Shown: positions 9,901 through 18,680, numbered from the stretch's first letter. The stretch: 54,737 bases of DNA from CAZLBC01 sp964557575 (GCA_964557575.1 CAZLBC010000028.1:1-54737), one strand, 5' to 3'. Numbers and translations are program-made. The notes: generated from the sequence alone by a model not told the origin.

Positions 9901-9983
9901 CCATCGCGGCCCACGTCGAAGACAGGGAGATCGTCAAGAAAATCGTGGTCCCCGGCAGGCTGATCAATCTCGTGGTGAAATAG
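6903..9983 (+). CDS. leuS: Leucyl-tRNA synthetase
   Basis: This 1026-residue class I synthetase charges tRNA-Leu. The HIGH-type motif is HVGH within PYPSGAGLHVGH (near residue 50) and KMSKS is intact (VEKMSKSLKN, near residue 800). The CP1 editing domain shows TTRPDTLFGTTY and MAVPAHDERDHDF. A Cys pair CETC and CPACGG mark a zinc-binding insertion. The protein is about 150 residues longer than a typical bacterial LeuRS; extra segments lie at about 155-205 and 450-560. GAGG stands 5 bp before the ATG. Confidence 0.97.
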   Translation: MAGYDFNRIEKKWQRYWAENKTFRQPNPGEETFEERPKSYILDMFPYPSGAGLHVGHPEGYTATDIVARYRRMKGYNVLHPMGYDAFGLPAEQYAVEHGVHPRETTEKNIANIERQIKMFGFSYDWSRRVATTDVAYYRWTQWIFLQMFNAWYDARADRARPIAELVEELQSGRLRVGADGGVTADRNSGTATYADLDEDRQRRVIDIHRLAYMAEVPVNWCPKLGTVLANEEVTAEGRSERGDYPVYRRALKQWMLRITAYADRLLDDLAMLDWPEPIKIMQRNWIGKSTGAEVDFPLASVGTDDWFARRGTDGFPARPEKGVIRVYTTRPDTLFGTTYMVLAPEHPLVGDITTPEQRDEVNVYVTDAVNRPELERMAEDKAKTGAFTGAFAINPVNRERIPIWIADYVMMGYGTGAIMAVPAHDERDHDFARQFNLPIRPILKPREDDDAWYFAAVPGKDFEALWNAFRNNPGDYPLLRGIGAGKTDSFSKAGETYDPNHDPGAVESIVDSPHNKRLHFVGPEGLPPFVSGPAAAALPRCVPDLDESLAFIHSGLIDGMPPAEGKQRITADLAERGTGRRAVNYKLRDWLFSRQRYWGEPFPIVHCETCGIVPLPEDRLPLTLPDMDDFRPDIGDDPDAPPKPPLGKAGDWVDTDCPACGGRARRELNTMPQWAGSCWYYLRYLDPENDERFCDPAVERYWMGDGESGGVDLYVGGAEHAVLHLLYARFWHKVLYDLGHVSTPEPFRKLFNQGMIRSFAYRDSRGVYISPDDVEQRDDGPCHRETGERLAESVEKMSKSLKNVVNPNEVIGEYGADTFRLYEMFMGPLDASKPWNTQDVPGAHRFLHRVWRMAAGNEDHPPLLEYPPSDPDGLEKQLHGLIKKVAEDIEAMKFNTAIAAMMAFLNAAFKAGGIGNDQAERFILVLAPFCPHIAEEVWRMLGHDGSLAGEPYPGYDENMLVEDTLELPVQVNGKLRGKIEVSADADENAVVAAALNDQTIAAHVEDREIVKKIVVPGRLINLVVK

Positions 9984-9992
9984 GGCGGCGTA

Positions 9993-10925
9993 CTACCGGT
10001 TCGGGATGTTCTCCCGGCTCATCAAAAAAGAGGTCTTTTCAAGAATATCGGCGGAAAGCTTGCCGGCCAGTATCTTTTCCGCCTCGCCGATCGACGTCCG
10101 GCGGGTGACGTGGGCCAGCAGGATGTGTTCGTTATTCATTCCCTCGAGCACTTCCCCGATCCGGTCGACATGTATATGCCGGCCGTCGCTGGCCCGGCCC
10201 TTATGTTCCGGGTCGAAAAACGTGCACTCGATCACCAGGACATGCGCATCCCGCACGCACGGCAGCGTCGCGTAATTACCGGGGATGGTGTCGCCGACGT
10301 AACAGATCAGGGGGACCTCCGCGACCCGGTCTATCGCCACCCCGCGCTTTTTCAGTTCCACTATCGCGGGGCCTTCCAGCCCGAGGTATTCTTCCTTGAG
10401 TTTGCGGCGAATCTCCACGATCGCGTACCCAAGGCTGCCCCGGGAATGGCGGGTGGGAAAACTCCTGGCCACGAGGTGCCGCCGCAGTTGAACATCGTCG
10501 CCGGGCGCGATCCCCACCAGTTCGTGCGGGGGCTCCTTGCCGTCGACGGCCCCCCAGGTCTTCAGCAGGCTGCGCAGCGGATCGACCAGGCATGCCGGCA
10601 CCACCGCCCGGCCGGGCGCCATGCCCTGGAAATCCCGCTGGGCGAAATAGTAAATCAACCCGACACTGTGATCGGTGTGCCCGTGCGTCAGCAGGACATT
10701 GTTGACGGGCAGGGCCTCGCGGGGGCAGCGGCCGATATCGAACGTCACGTCCAGTTCGGGAACAATGACGACGCTTTCCTCGCCCGCCACGCTGTACCCG
10801 GCAACCGTGAAGTCTTTCGCCTGAACCGTCGACAATTTCTGCGGCCGTACCTGCATCCGGGCATGATAGGGAGGGAGGGGGCGATTGTCAATCGGCGGGT
10901 CCGCCGGCGTGCCGGGGGAGATCAC
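9993..10925 (-). CDS. RNase Z-like metallo-beta-lactamase-fold hydrolase
   Basis: This 310-residue protein has the zinc motif THGHTDHSVG, a later FPTRHSRGSLGY histidine, the YVGDT aspartate and a C-terminal AHVTRR histidine, in the order of the tRNase Z branch of the fold. A long exosite arm is not obvious, so the substrate (tRNA 3' trailer or other phosphodiester) is uncertain. The GTG at 10925 has CGGAG about 6 bp upstream; an ATG at 10856 lacks one. It sits on the opposite strand between leuS and ileS. Confidence 0.75.
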   Translation of the reverse strand: MISPGTPADPPIDNRPLPPYHARMQVRPQKLSTVQAKDFTVAGYSVAGEESVVIVPELDVTFDIGRCPREALPVNNVLLTHGHTDHSVGLIYYFAQRDFQGMAPGRAVVPACLVDPLRSLLKTWGAVDGKEPPHELVGIAPGDDVQLRRHLVARSFPTRHSRGSLGYAIVEIRRKLKEEYLGLEGPAIVELKKRGVAIDRVAEVPLICYVGDTIPGNYATLPCVRDAHVLVIECTFFDPEHKGRASDGRHIHVDRIGEVLEGMNNEHILLAHVTRRTSIGEAEKILAGKLSADILEKTSFLMSRENIPNR

Positions 10926-11013
10926 ATTATCTCCGTATTATCGCCGATTGGCCATTGCATAACGGGTTCCAGATATTACCATGTTTTTTTCGCAATCAAA
11001 CCGAGAGACCTCT

Positions 11014-13980
11014 ATGGAAGAAGATAAGAAAAGCTACAAAAAGACGTTGAACCTGCCCAAGACGGGTTTCGGCATGCGGGCCAACCTGCTGCAGAAAGAA
11101 CCCGCCATCCAGGATACGTGGAAACAGCAGGATCTCTACGGAAAGGTCCGGGAGGCCCGCGCGGGAGGCCGGCGGTTTATCCTGCACGACGGACCGCCGT
11201 ACGCCAACGGCAACATCCACATCGGCCACACCCTCAACAAGGTGCTCAAGGACATGGTTGTCAGGATCGCGAACATGACGGGGATGGATGCCCCCTACAT
11301 TCCCGGCTGGGACTGCCACGGCCTGCCCATCGAGCAGAAGGTCATGGATCAGCTCGGCGAAACCGCGCGCGACCTCGCCCCGATAAAAATACGCAACAAG
11401 TGCCGGAAATACGCTGAAAAATTCGTCAAGATCCAGTCGAAGCAGTTTCAGCGGCTCGGGGTCATGGGCGAATTCGACGCGCCCTACATCACGATGTCGC
11501 CGGCATACGAGGCGTCCGTCGTGGACGTCTTCTCGCAGTTGGTGGAGCGGGGCCTGGTCTTCCGGCAACTGAAGCCGGTACACTGGTCGATCGAGCACCG
11601 CACCGCCCTGGCGGACGCGGAACTCGAATACCGCGACCGTGACGATTCGAGTATCTATGTCGCGTTTGAAGTCGAACGGGGCGCGGATGCGGTTCCTCAC
11701 GGGGACGGTGAACGGGTCTTCCTGTGCGTCTGGACGACGACACCCTGGACCCTGCCCGCGAACCGGGCCGTGGCCGTCCGTCCCGATTTCGAATACGCCG
11801 CCGTGCGGGTCACCACACCCGCGGGCCCGGCCGTCCTGGTCGTCGCCGCTGAATTGCTGGAACGGGTCGGCGGCGAGTGCCCCGAGTGGTTTTCCGGCCA
11901 TGACGTCATCGACACGTTCCCGGGAAGCATACTGGTCGATGGGGGAATCACCTACGCGCACCCGGTTGCCGACGGGATATCATGCCCCGTGATCCCGGCC
12001 GGGTTCGTCACCCTGGAAGACGGGACGGGGCTGGTTCACGCCGCGCCCGGCCACGGCACCGAAGACTATTACGCCGGGCTGGAGCATGACCTGGACATAT
12101 ACTGCCCGGTGCGCGAGGACGGCACCTTCGACGAGAGCGTCCCCGCGTTTCTGCGCGGGCTGAGCGTCTGGGAGGCGAACCCCCGGGTCGTCGAACACCT
12201 CAAGAGCAAAAACACCCTCGTGGCCGAACACCGCATCAGCCACAGCTATCCCCACGACTGGCGGTCGAAGGGCCCGACGATATTCCGCGCGACCGAGCAG
12301 TGGTTCATCGGCGTCGACCGGCCGCTGGACGGCGCCGCGGGAGGACCGACCCTCAGGCAGATGGCCGTCGATTACTGTTCAAAACCGGCCGCCGAGGGCG
12401 GCGTCGATTTCGTCCCGGCCTGGGGCAGAAACCGCATACTCGGGATGATCGAGAACCGGCCCGACTGGTGCATATCGCGACAGCGGGCCTGGGGCCTGCC
12501 CATCCCCGCGTTCTTCAACGGCGACGGAAAGGTGCTGTGCACGCCGGCGAGCACGCGGGCGGTCGCGGACACCTTCAGGACGTACGGTTCCGACGGCTGG
12601 TTTACCCGCCCCGCCGCCGACCTGCTCGGGGCGTACGATCCGGCGGCCGATCCGGACCTCGACGACCCCGTCGCGTTCGCGGTCGACAACCTCACACCGG
12701 GGGGAGACATATTCGACGTGTGGTTCGAATCCGGCGGCAGTTGGGCTGCCGTGGCGATACAACGGGGGCTGGTGGACGACGTGCCGGTCGACCTGTACCT
12801 GGAAGGTTCGGATCAGCACCGCGGGTGGTTTCAGCTCTCGCTGCTGCCCGCCCTCGGCGCAAAGGGCGCGCCGCCCTTCCGCACCGTGCTGACCCACGGA
12901 TTCATAAACGACGCCGCGGGCCGGAAAATGAGCAAGTCGCTCGGCAACGTGGTCGACGTGCAGGACCAGCTCAAAAAGCGCGGCGCGGATATCCTCCGGC
13001 TCTGGGTGGCCAGCCAGGACTACCAGGACGACGATCGGTGCAGCGAGGACCTGATCGCCCAGTGCGAGGACACCTACCGCAAGCTGAGGAACACCCTGAA
13101 GTTCTGCCTCGGTTCCATCGACGATTTCGATCCCGCCGGCGGCGCTGCACCGGGCGAACTGTCTCTGGACCGGTGGATGCGGATGGAACTGCACCGCCTG
13201 ATCGACGCAGTCCGCGGCGCATACGACGATTACGAGTTCCACCGGGCGCTGCGCCTGCTCTACGGTTTCTGCGTTAACCAGGCGTCCAGCGTCTATCTTT
13301 CGGCGGTCAAGGACCGCCTGTACTGCGAACTGCCCGACAGCCCCCGGCGGCGGTCCGCCCAGGCCGTGATCCGCGAGACGCTGGTGGCCCTGGTGAAACT
13401 CATGGCACCGATCATTCCCCACACCTGCGAAGAGGCGTGGGGTCATATGCCGTTGAAGCCGGACGATGGGGAAGAATCGGTACACCTCGCCTTCCTTCCC
13501 GAGCCGGACGCGGAACTGCTGGGCGCGGCGACCGAAGAACCGCCCGCGAATCCGGCGGACATCCTGAAATCGCCGGATGATGCGCTCGCCGCGCCGCAGA
13601 ACTGGATATGGCAGCAGGTCATGGCGGTCAGGTCGGAAGCCCTCGCCGAGCTCGAACGGCTCAAGGACGAAGGCGTAAAGAATTCTCTCGACACTGAACT
13701 CGTGCTGACCGTACCGGCGAGCATGGCCGGGATGAAAGCCCTGTTCGAGAAGTGCCTGCCCGATATCGAGGACCTCGCCGGTGTGGGATATGTACGGATC
13801 GAGGAAGGCGGCGGTCCCGATACCGTTACGCCGACGGTAACCATAGCCGACACCCGCGAGAAGTACGGGGTCTGCGCGCGATGCTGGAAGCGCAGGCCGG
13901 ACGTGGGAAGCGACCCGGCGTTCCCGGACGTTTCGGCCAGGGACGCGGCGGTGTTGAAGCAGTTGAACGAAACCGCTTAG
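11014..13980 (+). CDS. ileS: Isoleucyl-tRNA synthetase
   Basis: This 988-residue class I synthetase charges tRNA-Ile. The N-terminus KKTLNLPKTGFGMRANL is typical of bacterial IleRS. HIGH (NGNIHIGHT) and KMSKS (GRKMSKSLGN) are intact, and the editing domain motif TTPWTLPAN is present. At the C-terminus only the first zinc-site pair remains (CARCW); the second C-x-R-C is replaced by VSARD. The ATG at 11014 fits the family; an ATG at 10981 would add 11 residues and has no better ribosome site. Confidence 0.96.
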   Translation: MEEDKKSYKKTLNLPKTGFGMRANLLQKEPAIQDTWKQQDLYGKVREARAGGRRFILHDGPPYANGNIHIGHTLNKVLKDMVVRIANMTGMDAPYIPGWDCHGLPIEQKVMDQLGETARDLAPIKIRNKCRKYAEKFVKIQSKQFQRLGVMGEFDAPYITMSPAYEASVVDVFSQLVERGLVFRQLKPVHWSIEHRTALADAELEYRDRDDSSIYVAFEVERGADAVPHGDGERVFLCVWTTTPWTLPANRAVAVRPDFEYAAVRVTTPAGPAVLVVAAELLERVGGECPEWFSGHDVIDTFPGSILVDGGITYAHPVADGISCPVIPAGFVTLEDGTGLVHAAPGHGTEDYYAGLEHDLDIYCPVREDGTFDESVPAFLRGLSVWEANPRVVEHLKSKNTLVAEHRISHSYPHDWRSKGPTIFRATEQWFIGVDRPLDGAAGGPTLRQMAVDYCSKPAAEGGVDFVPAWGRNRILGMIENRPDWCISRQRAWGLPIPAFFNGDGKVLCTPASTRAVADTFRTYGSDGWFTRPAADLLGAYDPAADPDLDDPVAFAVDNLTPGGDIFDVWFESGGSWAAVAIQRGLVDDVPVDLYLEGSDQHRGWFQLSLLPALGAKGAPPFRTVLTHGFINDAAGRKMSKSLGNVVDVQDQLKKRGADILRLWVASQDYQDDDRCSEDLIAQCEDTYRKLRNTLKFCLGSIDDFDPAGGAAPGELSLDRWMRMELHRLIDAVRGAYDDYEFHRALRLLYGFCVNQASSVYLSAVKDRLYCELPDSPRRRSAQAVIRETLVALVKLMAPIIPHTCEEAWGHMPLKPDDGEESVHLAFLPEPDAELLGAATEEPPANPADILKSPDDALAAPQNWIWQQVMAVRSEALAELERLKDEGVKNSLDTELVLTVPASMAGMKALFEKCLPDIEDLAGVGYVRIEEGGGPDTVTPTVTIADTREKYGVCARCWKRRPDVGSDPAFPDVSARDAAVLKQLNETA

Positions 13981-14058
13981 AAGCGTTTTTCAGGGGGCCA
14001 AAATCGCCTCTAAGGCCCATATAGTGCCCTATAATCGACATAACGTTCTGTGTACAAA

Positions 14059-14565
14059 TCAATTGCTGTGGTCCGACCCCGCAGGGACCGCAGGGAACAC
14101 GTCGCGCAGAACCGAAACGAGAGCATCGATCCCTTTTTCGACCGCGGGGCTCATCTTGCCCCCCAGCGCGATGCCTGCCGGCTGAATACCGATAAACACG
14201 ATTGCCGCGCCCGTCTCGCTGCGGACCATGTCGGCGAAAAACTGCAGGGACAGTGAATGCGTCGAGAGGCTCATCGCGGCGATGCTGCCGGTATCCAGCA
14301 ACCGCACGGTGCCCGGCGGCGCGCCGAAATCGACCGCGTCCACGATGACCAGGCTGCCGGGGCGATGATCGGCCACCGGGCGCAGGTAGTTTTCCGGGAC
14401 GGTACCCGCATCGATGACCTTCGCGCGGGTGCCGGCAGACGCCAGCCGGCCGCAGACGACGGGACCCGCCCCGTCGTCTGCCTTGAGCGTATTGCCCACC
14501 CCCATGATAACCGTCGGTTGTTCACCGGCGCCGGGAATCGCTGCTCGCAGATCGTCCGCCGTCAC
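14059..14565 (-). CDS. hycI: Hydrogenase maturation protease, HycI-type
   Basis: This protein of about 168 residues belongs to the HycI/HybD peptidase family; the MGVGNTLKADDGAGP signature lies near the N-terminus. It is the last gene of the group 4 hydrogenase operon and should remove the 44-residue tail of the large subunit encoded at 21-22 kb. The GTG at 14565 overlaps the stop codon of the upstream ferredoxin gene (GTGA); an ATG at 14592 is also possible. Neither has a strong Shine-Dalgarno. Confidence 0.85.
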   Translation of the reverse strand: MTADDLRAAIPGAGEQPTVIMGVGNTLKADDGAGPVVCGRLASAGTRAKVIDAGTVPENYLRPVADHRPGSLVIVDAVDFGAPPGTVRLLDTGSIAAMSLSTHSLSLQFFADMVRSETGAAIVFIGIQPAGIALGGKMSPAVEKGIDALVSVLRDVFPAVPAGSDHSN

Positions 14566-15173
14566 AGGCTGATGCACAGCTCGCACTTGCATTTAGGACA
14601 CAGGATGCGCATCTGGTCGTCGGTGCTGATATCTGCCGTCGACGTCCTGTCCGCGGGAATATCGCGCTTGTCCGTGGCCAGCCGATCGCCCCGCCCCATC
14701 AGGAGCGAGGGATTCGTATAGGCCAGGGGGCCGAGCGTTTCATACAACCAGGCGAGGTGTTTTTTGGTGCCGATGATCGCGCCGCACTTTTCGCACAACT
14801 GCAAATCGTAATCGCGGACCTCTTTGAGATCCTCACGGTCCAGCGTGGCGAGATCCCACTGCTCCGAGAGATTGATGCCGTCCTCGGTGGTGCAGTTGTC
14901 GCTGCAGTTGCCGCAGAAAATGCAGGCATCGACCCGCTGGGTGATCTTACGCACCGGCGGATCCTCACCGGGACAATCCTCCATGGTCAGCGCGTTGGTC
15001 GGACAGACGTTCACGCACGCCCCGCAGCCGATGCACGTTTCGTCGTCGAATTCAGGCTTGCCCCTGAACCCGTCGGGCACCACGCAGGGTTCGGCGGGAA
15101 AGCGCGTGGTAAACCGCGGGGATATCACTGCGGTGATCGCTTCTTTCAGTTCCCTGAGTTTCGGCAGTCGCAC
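14562..15173 (-). CDS. EchF/MbhN-like ferredoxin subunit of the membrane-bound hydrogenase
   Basis: This 203-residue protein has two [4Fe-4S] motifs, CIGCGACVNVCP and CIFCGNCSDNC, as in NuoI/EchF/MbhN, which link ferredoxin to the small subunit. The C-terminal half adds LCEKCG and CPKCKCELC, a possible extra zinc or rubredoxin-like site. The GTG at 15173 is preceded by GAGGAGG at 6 bp, so the open frame 5' of it is not used. It lies at the far end of the operon from the other hydrogenase core genes, after the Mrp block. Confidence 0.85.
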   Translation of the reverse strand: MRLPKLRELKEAITAVISPRFTTRFPAEPCVVPDGFRGKPEFDDETCIGCGACVNVCPTNALTMEDCPGEDPPVRKITQRVDACIFCGNCSDNCTTEDGINLSEQWDLATLDREDLKEVRDYDLQLCEKCGAIIGTKKHLAWLYETLGPLAYTNPSLLMGRGDRLATDKRDIPADRTSTADISTDDQMRILCPKCKCELCISL

Positions 15174-15174
15174 G

Positions 15175-15534
15175 TCAATCCTCCTCGTTCCCGCCCCCGG
15201 TTTCCGCGCCGCCGGCGGCGGGGCCGTATGCATCAACGACGCTGTGTTCCCACAGCGCGACGCCCGATACGTACGCGCCTTTCGCGAGGGCGTGGGCCCC
15301 GGTCGGCGAGGTGATCAGTATAAACACGGCGCAGATGATCGTCTTCACGGCGGTCCCCGGATCACCGCAGGCGACACCGACGCCGACAAGCAGCAGAATG
15401 GTTCCCAGGGTCACGCATTTCGTGGATGCCTGCAGGCGGTTGTACACGTCGGGGAAACGGACCAGTCCCACGCACCCGAAGAAATCGAACGCGACCCCCA
15501 GCACGATCAGTAGGTATCCTGTCACGTCAGTCAT
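15175..15534 (-). CDS. mnhG: Mrp antiporter subunit MnhG/MbhC
   Basis: This 119-residue membrane protein has three predicted helices and the MnhG pattern GVAFDFFGCVGLVRFPDVYNR followed by a short Asn/Glu-poor tail. MnhG is a small structural subunit of Mrp cation/proton antiporters and of Mbh-type hydrogenases. The ATG at 15534 lies inside the end of mnhF (8-bp overlap), indicating coupled translation. Confidence 0.88.
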   Translation of the reverse strand: MTDVTGYLLIVLGVAFDFFGCVGLVRFPDVYNRLQASTKCVTLGTILLLVGVGVACGDPGTAVKTIICAVFILITSPTGAHALAKGAYVSGVALWEHSVVDAYGPAAGGAETGGGNEED

Positions 15535-15796
15535 CGAAGTTTCGGCCCTCCAGGAATTTCGCAAGGGCGATCGTGCCGATAAAGCTGAGCAGCGCCCAGG
15601 CGAGGGCAATATTCAGGTAGAATTCCTCGCCGGTCACCAGGCAGAGGATACCGCAGAATCCGACTATCACGATCCCCAGTATGTCGATGGCGACGGTCCT
15701 GTCGGGCGCCGTCGGGCCCCGCGCAATACGGTACAGGCAGAGAAAGCAACAGGACAGCAGGGCGAGATAGAGGATATAACTAAATAGTTCCGGCAT
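15527..15796 (-). CDS. mnhF: Mrp antiporter subunit MnhF/MbhB
   Basis: This 89-residue protein has three hydrophobic helices and the MnhF signature YRIARGPTAPDRTVAIDILG. It is full length for the family and belongs to the ion-pumping module. It overlaps mnhG and follows mnhE by 9 bp. Confidence 0.9.
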   Translation of the reverse strand: MPELFSYILYLALLSCCFLCLYRIARGPTAPDRTVAIDILGIVIVGFCGILCLVTGEEFYLNIALAWALLSFIGTIALAKFLEGRNFDD

Positions 15797-15805
15797 AGTG
15801 ACCTC

Positions 15806-16309
15806 TTATTCGAAAATCTTTTTCAGGAACCATTCGAACTTGCCGACGATCATTTTCGTCGCTTCCTCGATGTCGGGTGATTGAACGTTTATCCAGTGAA
15901 CGTACAGGAAACCGTCGTCGCCAAGGTCGACGGTCAGCGTGCCCGGTGTCAGGGTTATCGAATTCGCCAGGGCCGTTATCGCCGAGTCGGTTTTCAACTC
16001 GGTCTTCACCTTGACGATCCCGGGATGGATCGGCAACTGCGGATGCAGGGCCCGGTAGACGACATCCAGGTTGGCCATCAGCATGTAGTAGAAAAAAACG
16101 GGGATATAGACCAGCCCCCAGAAAAGCCGGACCGGCGAAAGAAATACCGCGTGCTCGGCGGGCAATACCTCGTGGAAGAGCAGCGCCACACCCAGGGAGA
16201 CCGCCAGGCCGGCAACGAGCACCTGCAGGTCAACCCCGCCGTCCCTGAAGGGCCAGGTCAACAGTACCCAGAGGATGAAGCTCAGTATAAAATACGTCAA
16301 CCGTCTCAT
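15806..16309 (-). CDS. mnhE: Mrp antiporter subunit MnhE/MbhA
   Basis: This 167-residue protein has two N-terminal membrane helices and the cytoplasmic MnhE domain with ALANSITLTPGTLTVDL, the family hallmark. It is full length and lies 10 bp after mnhD. Confidence 0.9.
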   Translation of the reverse strand: MRRLTYFILSFILWVLLTWPFRDGGVDLQVLVAGLAVSLGVALLFHEVLPAEHAVFLSPVRLFWGLVYIPVFFYYMLMANLDVVYRALHPQLPIHPGIVKVKTELKTDSAITALANSITLTPGTLTVDLGDDGFLYVHWINVQSPDIEEATKMIVGKFEWFLKKIFE

Positions 16310-16319
16310 ACGCGCACCT

Positions 16320-17846
16320 CTATTTCAATAACCCGATGACCCTGCTCGAGTAATTCAGGCCGTCGACCATAACATCAACCGCGGGATCCAGGATCGTCTT
16401 CCGCAACGGGGGAATCAGGACCAGCAATCCCATGAAGACACACAGCAGGGCGAGGGCAGCCATCGAAACCGCCATGCCGCCGCGGTATTCCACCGTTTTT
16501 TCCATTGCCGGTTTGACCGCTCCCAGGAAAGCATACCGCCGGACCTTCAAAAACGAAATCAGCGTCACGATGCTGACCAGAACGATGGCCACGGCAAGCC
16601 ACCACATGCCGGCCTGCCCCGCCGCCACCACGAGAATCAGTTTGCTCCAGAACCCGTTGAACGGCGGCACGCCGGCGATAGCGGCCGACGCGATGGTACA
16701 GGTAGTGCCGGTAACGGGCATCTTCTCCGCCAGTCCTCCCATTTCCTTGAGCTGGCGGGTTCCGGTAGACATCTCGACGGATCCGCTGGTCAGGAAAAGC
16801 AGGGATTTGAAGACCGCGTGGTTCACCATGTGAAAGAGCCCGCCGAGAATGGCCAGCGAAGCCCAGGCCGGGTTTCCCCCCCCCGCAAGGATCATCGCCC
16901 CCATGCCCACCCCGAGAACCACGTATCCCATCTGCGAAATACTGTGGTATGCCAGCAGACGCTTGAAATCCCACTGTCCCACCGCCAGGAAGACCCCGAC
17001 GACCATGCTCAGGACGCCCATCGCGACCAGTATCCACGCCACGGGCAGGGTGACCCCCAGGACGTTGAACAGCACCCGGCACAGTGCGTATATGCCGAGG
17101 GCCTTTATCAGCACACCGGACAGCATCGCCGAAATCGGCGCCGGGGCCGAGGGATGGGCGTCGGGAAGCCACGAGTGGAACGGCACCATGGCCGCCTTGA
17201 GGGAAAAACCCGCGATGAACATCGCCGTCGCCAGCATCAGCCCCGGGTTGAGTCCCGCGTCGTCGATGATACGCGCTATGCAGGCCATGTTCAGCGAACC
17301 GGTGTTTCCGTATACCAGCGCGACGCCGAAGAGGATAAACATCGACGAGATGCTGCCCAGCACCATGTACTTGAAAGACGCCTCGAGTTCCTCGTGGCCG
17401 CACCCGAACCCGACCAGGGCGTAGGAAGCTATGGAGGCGATCTCGAGGAACACGAAGAGATTGAAGATGTCGCCGGAGAGAATGACCCCGTTCATGCCGG
17501 CGACCATGAGGAGAAAGAGCGAATAAAATTTCGGCTTCGCGGTGTACTGCTCCATGTATTGCCAGCTGAACAGCATGGCCGCGGCGCCGACTACCGAAAC
17601 CGCGACCAGGAGCAGTGAACTGAGGCCGTCGAGAACGAGGTTAATCCCCAGGGGGATGGGCCACTTCCCTATGGCGTACGCACCCGAACGCCCGACGACC
17701 ATGACCGCCATGACGAGCAGGGTAAGGGATGTCATGTTCGCCACGATGGTGGCGGCCGTTCTGCTTTTCCTTCCCAGGCTTCCCAGGAGCGGAAGGATAA
17801 ATGCAGCTGCCAGCGGTACGGCCACGAAATGAGGCAGTTGCGTCAT
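16320..17846 (-). CDS. mnhD: Mrp antiporter subunit MnhD/MbhH (proton-translocating subunit)
   Basis: This 508-residue polytopic protein has about 14 helices of the NuoL/M/N antiporter fold. The conserved channel Lys/His segments include the KAAMVPFHSWLPDAH motif in mid-protein and HMVNHAVFKSLLF. It is one of two antiporter-like subunits in the operon. Its ATG overlaps the mnhC stop by 4 bp (ATGA). Confidence 0.92.
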   Translation of the reverse strand: MTQLPHFVAVPLAAAFILPLLGSLGRKSRTAATIVANMTSLTLLVMAVMVVGRSGAYAIGKWPIPLGINLVLDGLSSLLLVAVSVVGAAAMLFSWQYMEQYTAKPKFYSLFLLMVAGMNGVILSGDIFNLFVFLEIASIASYALVGFGCGHEELEASFKYMVLGSISSMFILFGVALVYGNTGSLNMACIARIIDDAGLNPGLMLATAMFIAGFSLKAAMVPFHSWLPDAHPSAPAPISAMLSGVLIKALGIYALCRVLFNVLGVTLPVAWILVAMGVLSMVVGVFLAVGQWDFKRLLAYHSISQMGYVVLGVGMGAMILAGGGNPAWASLAILGGLFHMVNHAVFKSLLFLTSGSVEMSTGTRQLKEMGGLAEKMPVTGTTCTIASAAIAGVPPFNGFWSKLILVVAAGQAGMWWLAVAIVLVSIVTLISFLKVRRYAFLGAVKPAMEKTVEYRGGMAVSMAALALLCVFMGLLVLIPPLRKTILDPAVDVMVDGLNYSSRVIGLLK

Positions 17847-18208
17847 CCTCTCAATCTCCTTATCCGGGTGATGTCAAAGGTTCCGTACTTACGGTAGGTC
17901 CTGACACATATCGAAATCATCAGCGCCAGTGATCCGAGGCTGATGACGATCGCGGTGAGTACCATGGCCTGCGGCAGCGGGTCGACCGAAGACGATACGA
18001 ATTCACTCGCAATACCGCCCCCGGGGCGGAGCTGCTCTTCGCCAACGATGGGCGCACGGCCGCCGTGACGATACCCGAGCATAATCAGAAAGAGATTCAC
18101 CGCGTACTCGATAATCATGATGCCGATCACGATCTTGACCATGTTTTTCTTCACCACGGCGCAGTACAGCCCGATCATGAAGAGCAAAAAACACAGCGCG
18201 TAAATCAT
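17843..18208 (-). CDS. mnhC: Mrp antiporter subunit MnhC/MbhG (NuoK-like)
   Basis: This 121-residue three-helix protein is NuoK-like. The IGIMIIEYAVNLFLI helix carries a membrane glutamate, and LPQAMVLTAIVISL is the family C-terminal signature. GGAG precedes the ATG. It lies 4 bp after mnhB. Confidence 0.92.
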   Translation of the reverse strand: MIYALCFLLFMIGLYCAVVKKNMVKIVIGIMIIEYAVNLFLIMLGYRHGGRAPIVGEEQLRPGGGIASEFVSSSVDPLPQAMVLTAIVISLGSLALMISICVRTYRKYGTFDITRIRRLRG

Positions 18209-18212
18209 TGCG

Positions 18213-18680
18213 TCACTCCTGTCCTTCCTCTTCGCCCTCGGTCTCGTCGGGCCTGAAGAGAGAAAGCACGATGATCACCAGGAACAGGGACACCCCGACT
18301 TTCAGCCCGATGGCGATATTCGAAAGCGGGATGGTGCCCGCGCCCACCAGTCTGAAAGGGTCTCCGGGGAGGTAGTTCCGGTAGAGGAAATTAACGAAAA
18401 AGTAGCCGCCCAGCCCCATGCCGAGGATCGCGATCAGGGCAAACAGCAGCGCCCCCAGGCAATCGAGCCGGGACGCGAGGGGAATCGAAAGATTTTTCTC
18501 TGCGAATTGGCGCCCGAATGCGAGCATCAGCAACACGTACGACGAGGCCAGGATCACTCCTCCCGCAAATCCCCCGCCCGGCGTCAGGTGCCCGAAGAGT
18601 ATGATATAGACGCCGAACAGGACGATGAGTATCTTTATCCAACTGCTGATGGTCTTGACGATGGTGCTCATGCCGTTCAT
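18213..18680 (-). CDS. mnhB: Mrp antiporter subunit MnhB/MbhF
   Basis: This 155-residue four-helix protein carries the MnhB pattern FGHLTPGGGFAGGVILAS. The C-terminus is acidic (TEGEEEGQE). Its ATG overlaps the MbhDE stop (ATGA). Confidence 0.91.
   Translation of the reverse strand: MNGMSTIVKTISSWIKILIVLFGVYIILFGHLTPGGGFAGGVILASSYVLLMLAFGRQFAEKNLSIPLASRLDCLGALLFALIAILGMGLGGYFFVNFLYRNYLPGDPFRLVGAGTIPLSNIAIGLKVGVSLFLVIIVLSLFRPDETEGEEEGQE

Noticed and set aside
6882..9914. Long minus-strand open frames opposite leuS (and similar ones opposite lptD, ileS and the Mrp genes)
   Set aside because: They are mirror frames of GC-rich coding sequence, lack motifs or start signals and lie fully inside well-supported genes.
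13981..14058. Terminator between the convergent ileS and hycI genes
   Set aside because: GGGCC and GGCCC can pair, but across a long loop and without a T tract, so the call would be a guess.
16818..17618. Plus-strand open frames across the mnhD region
   Set aside because: They run antisense to a clear antiporter gene and show biased Arg/Gly/Pro composition typical of shadow frames.
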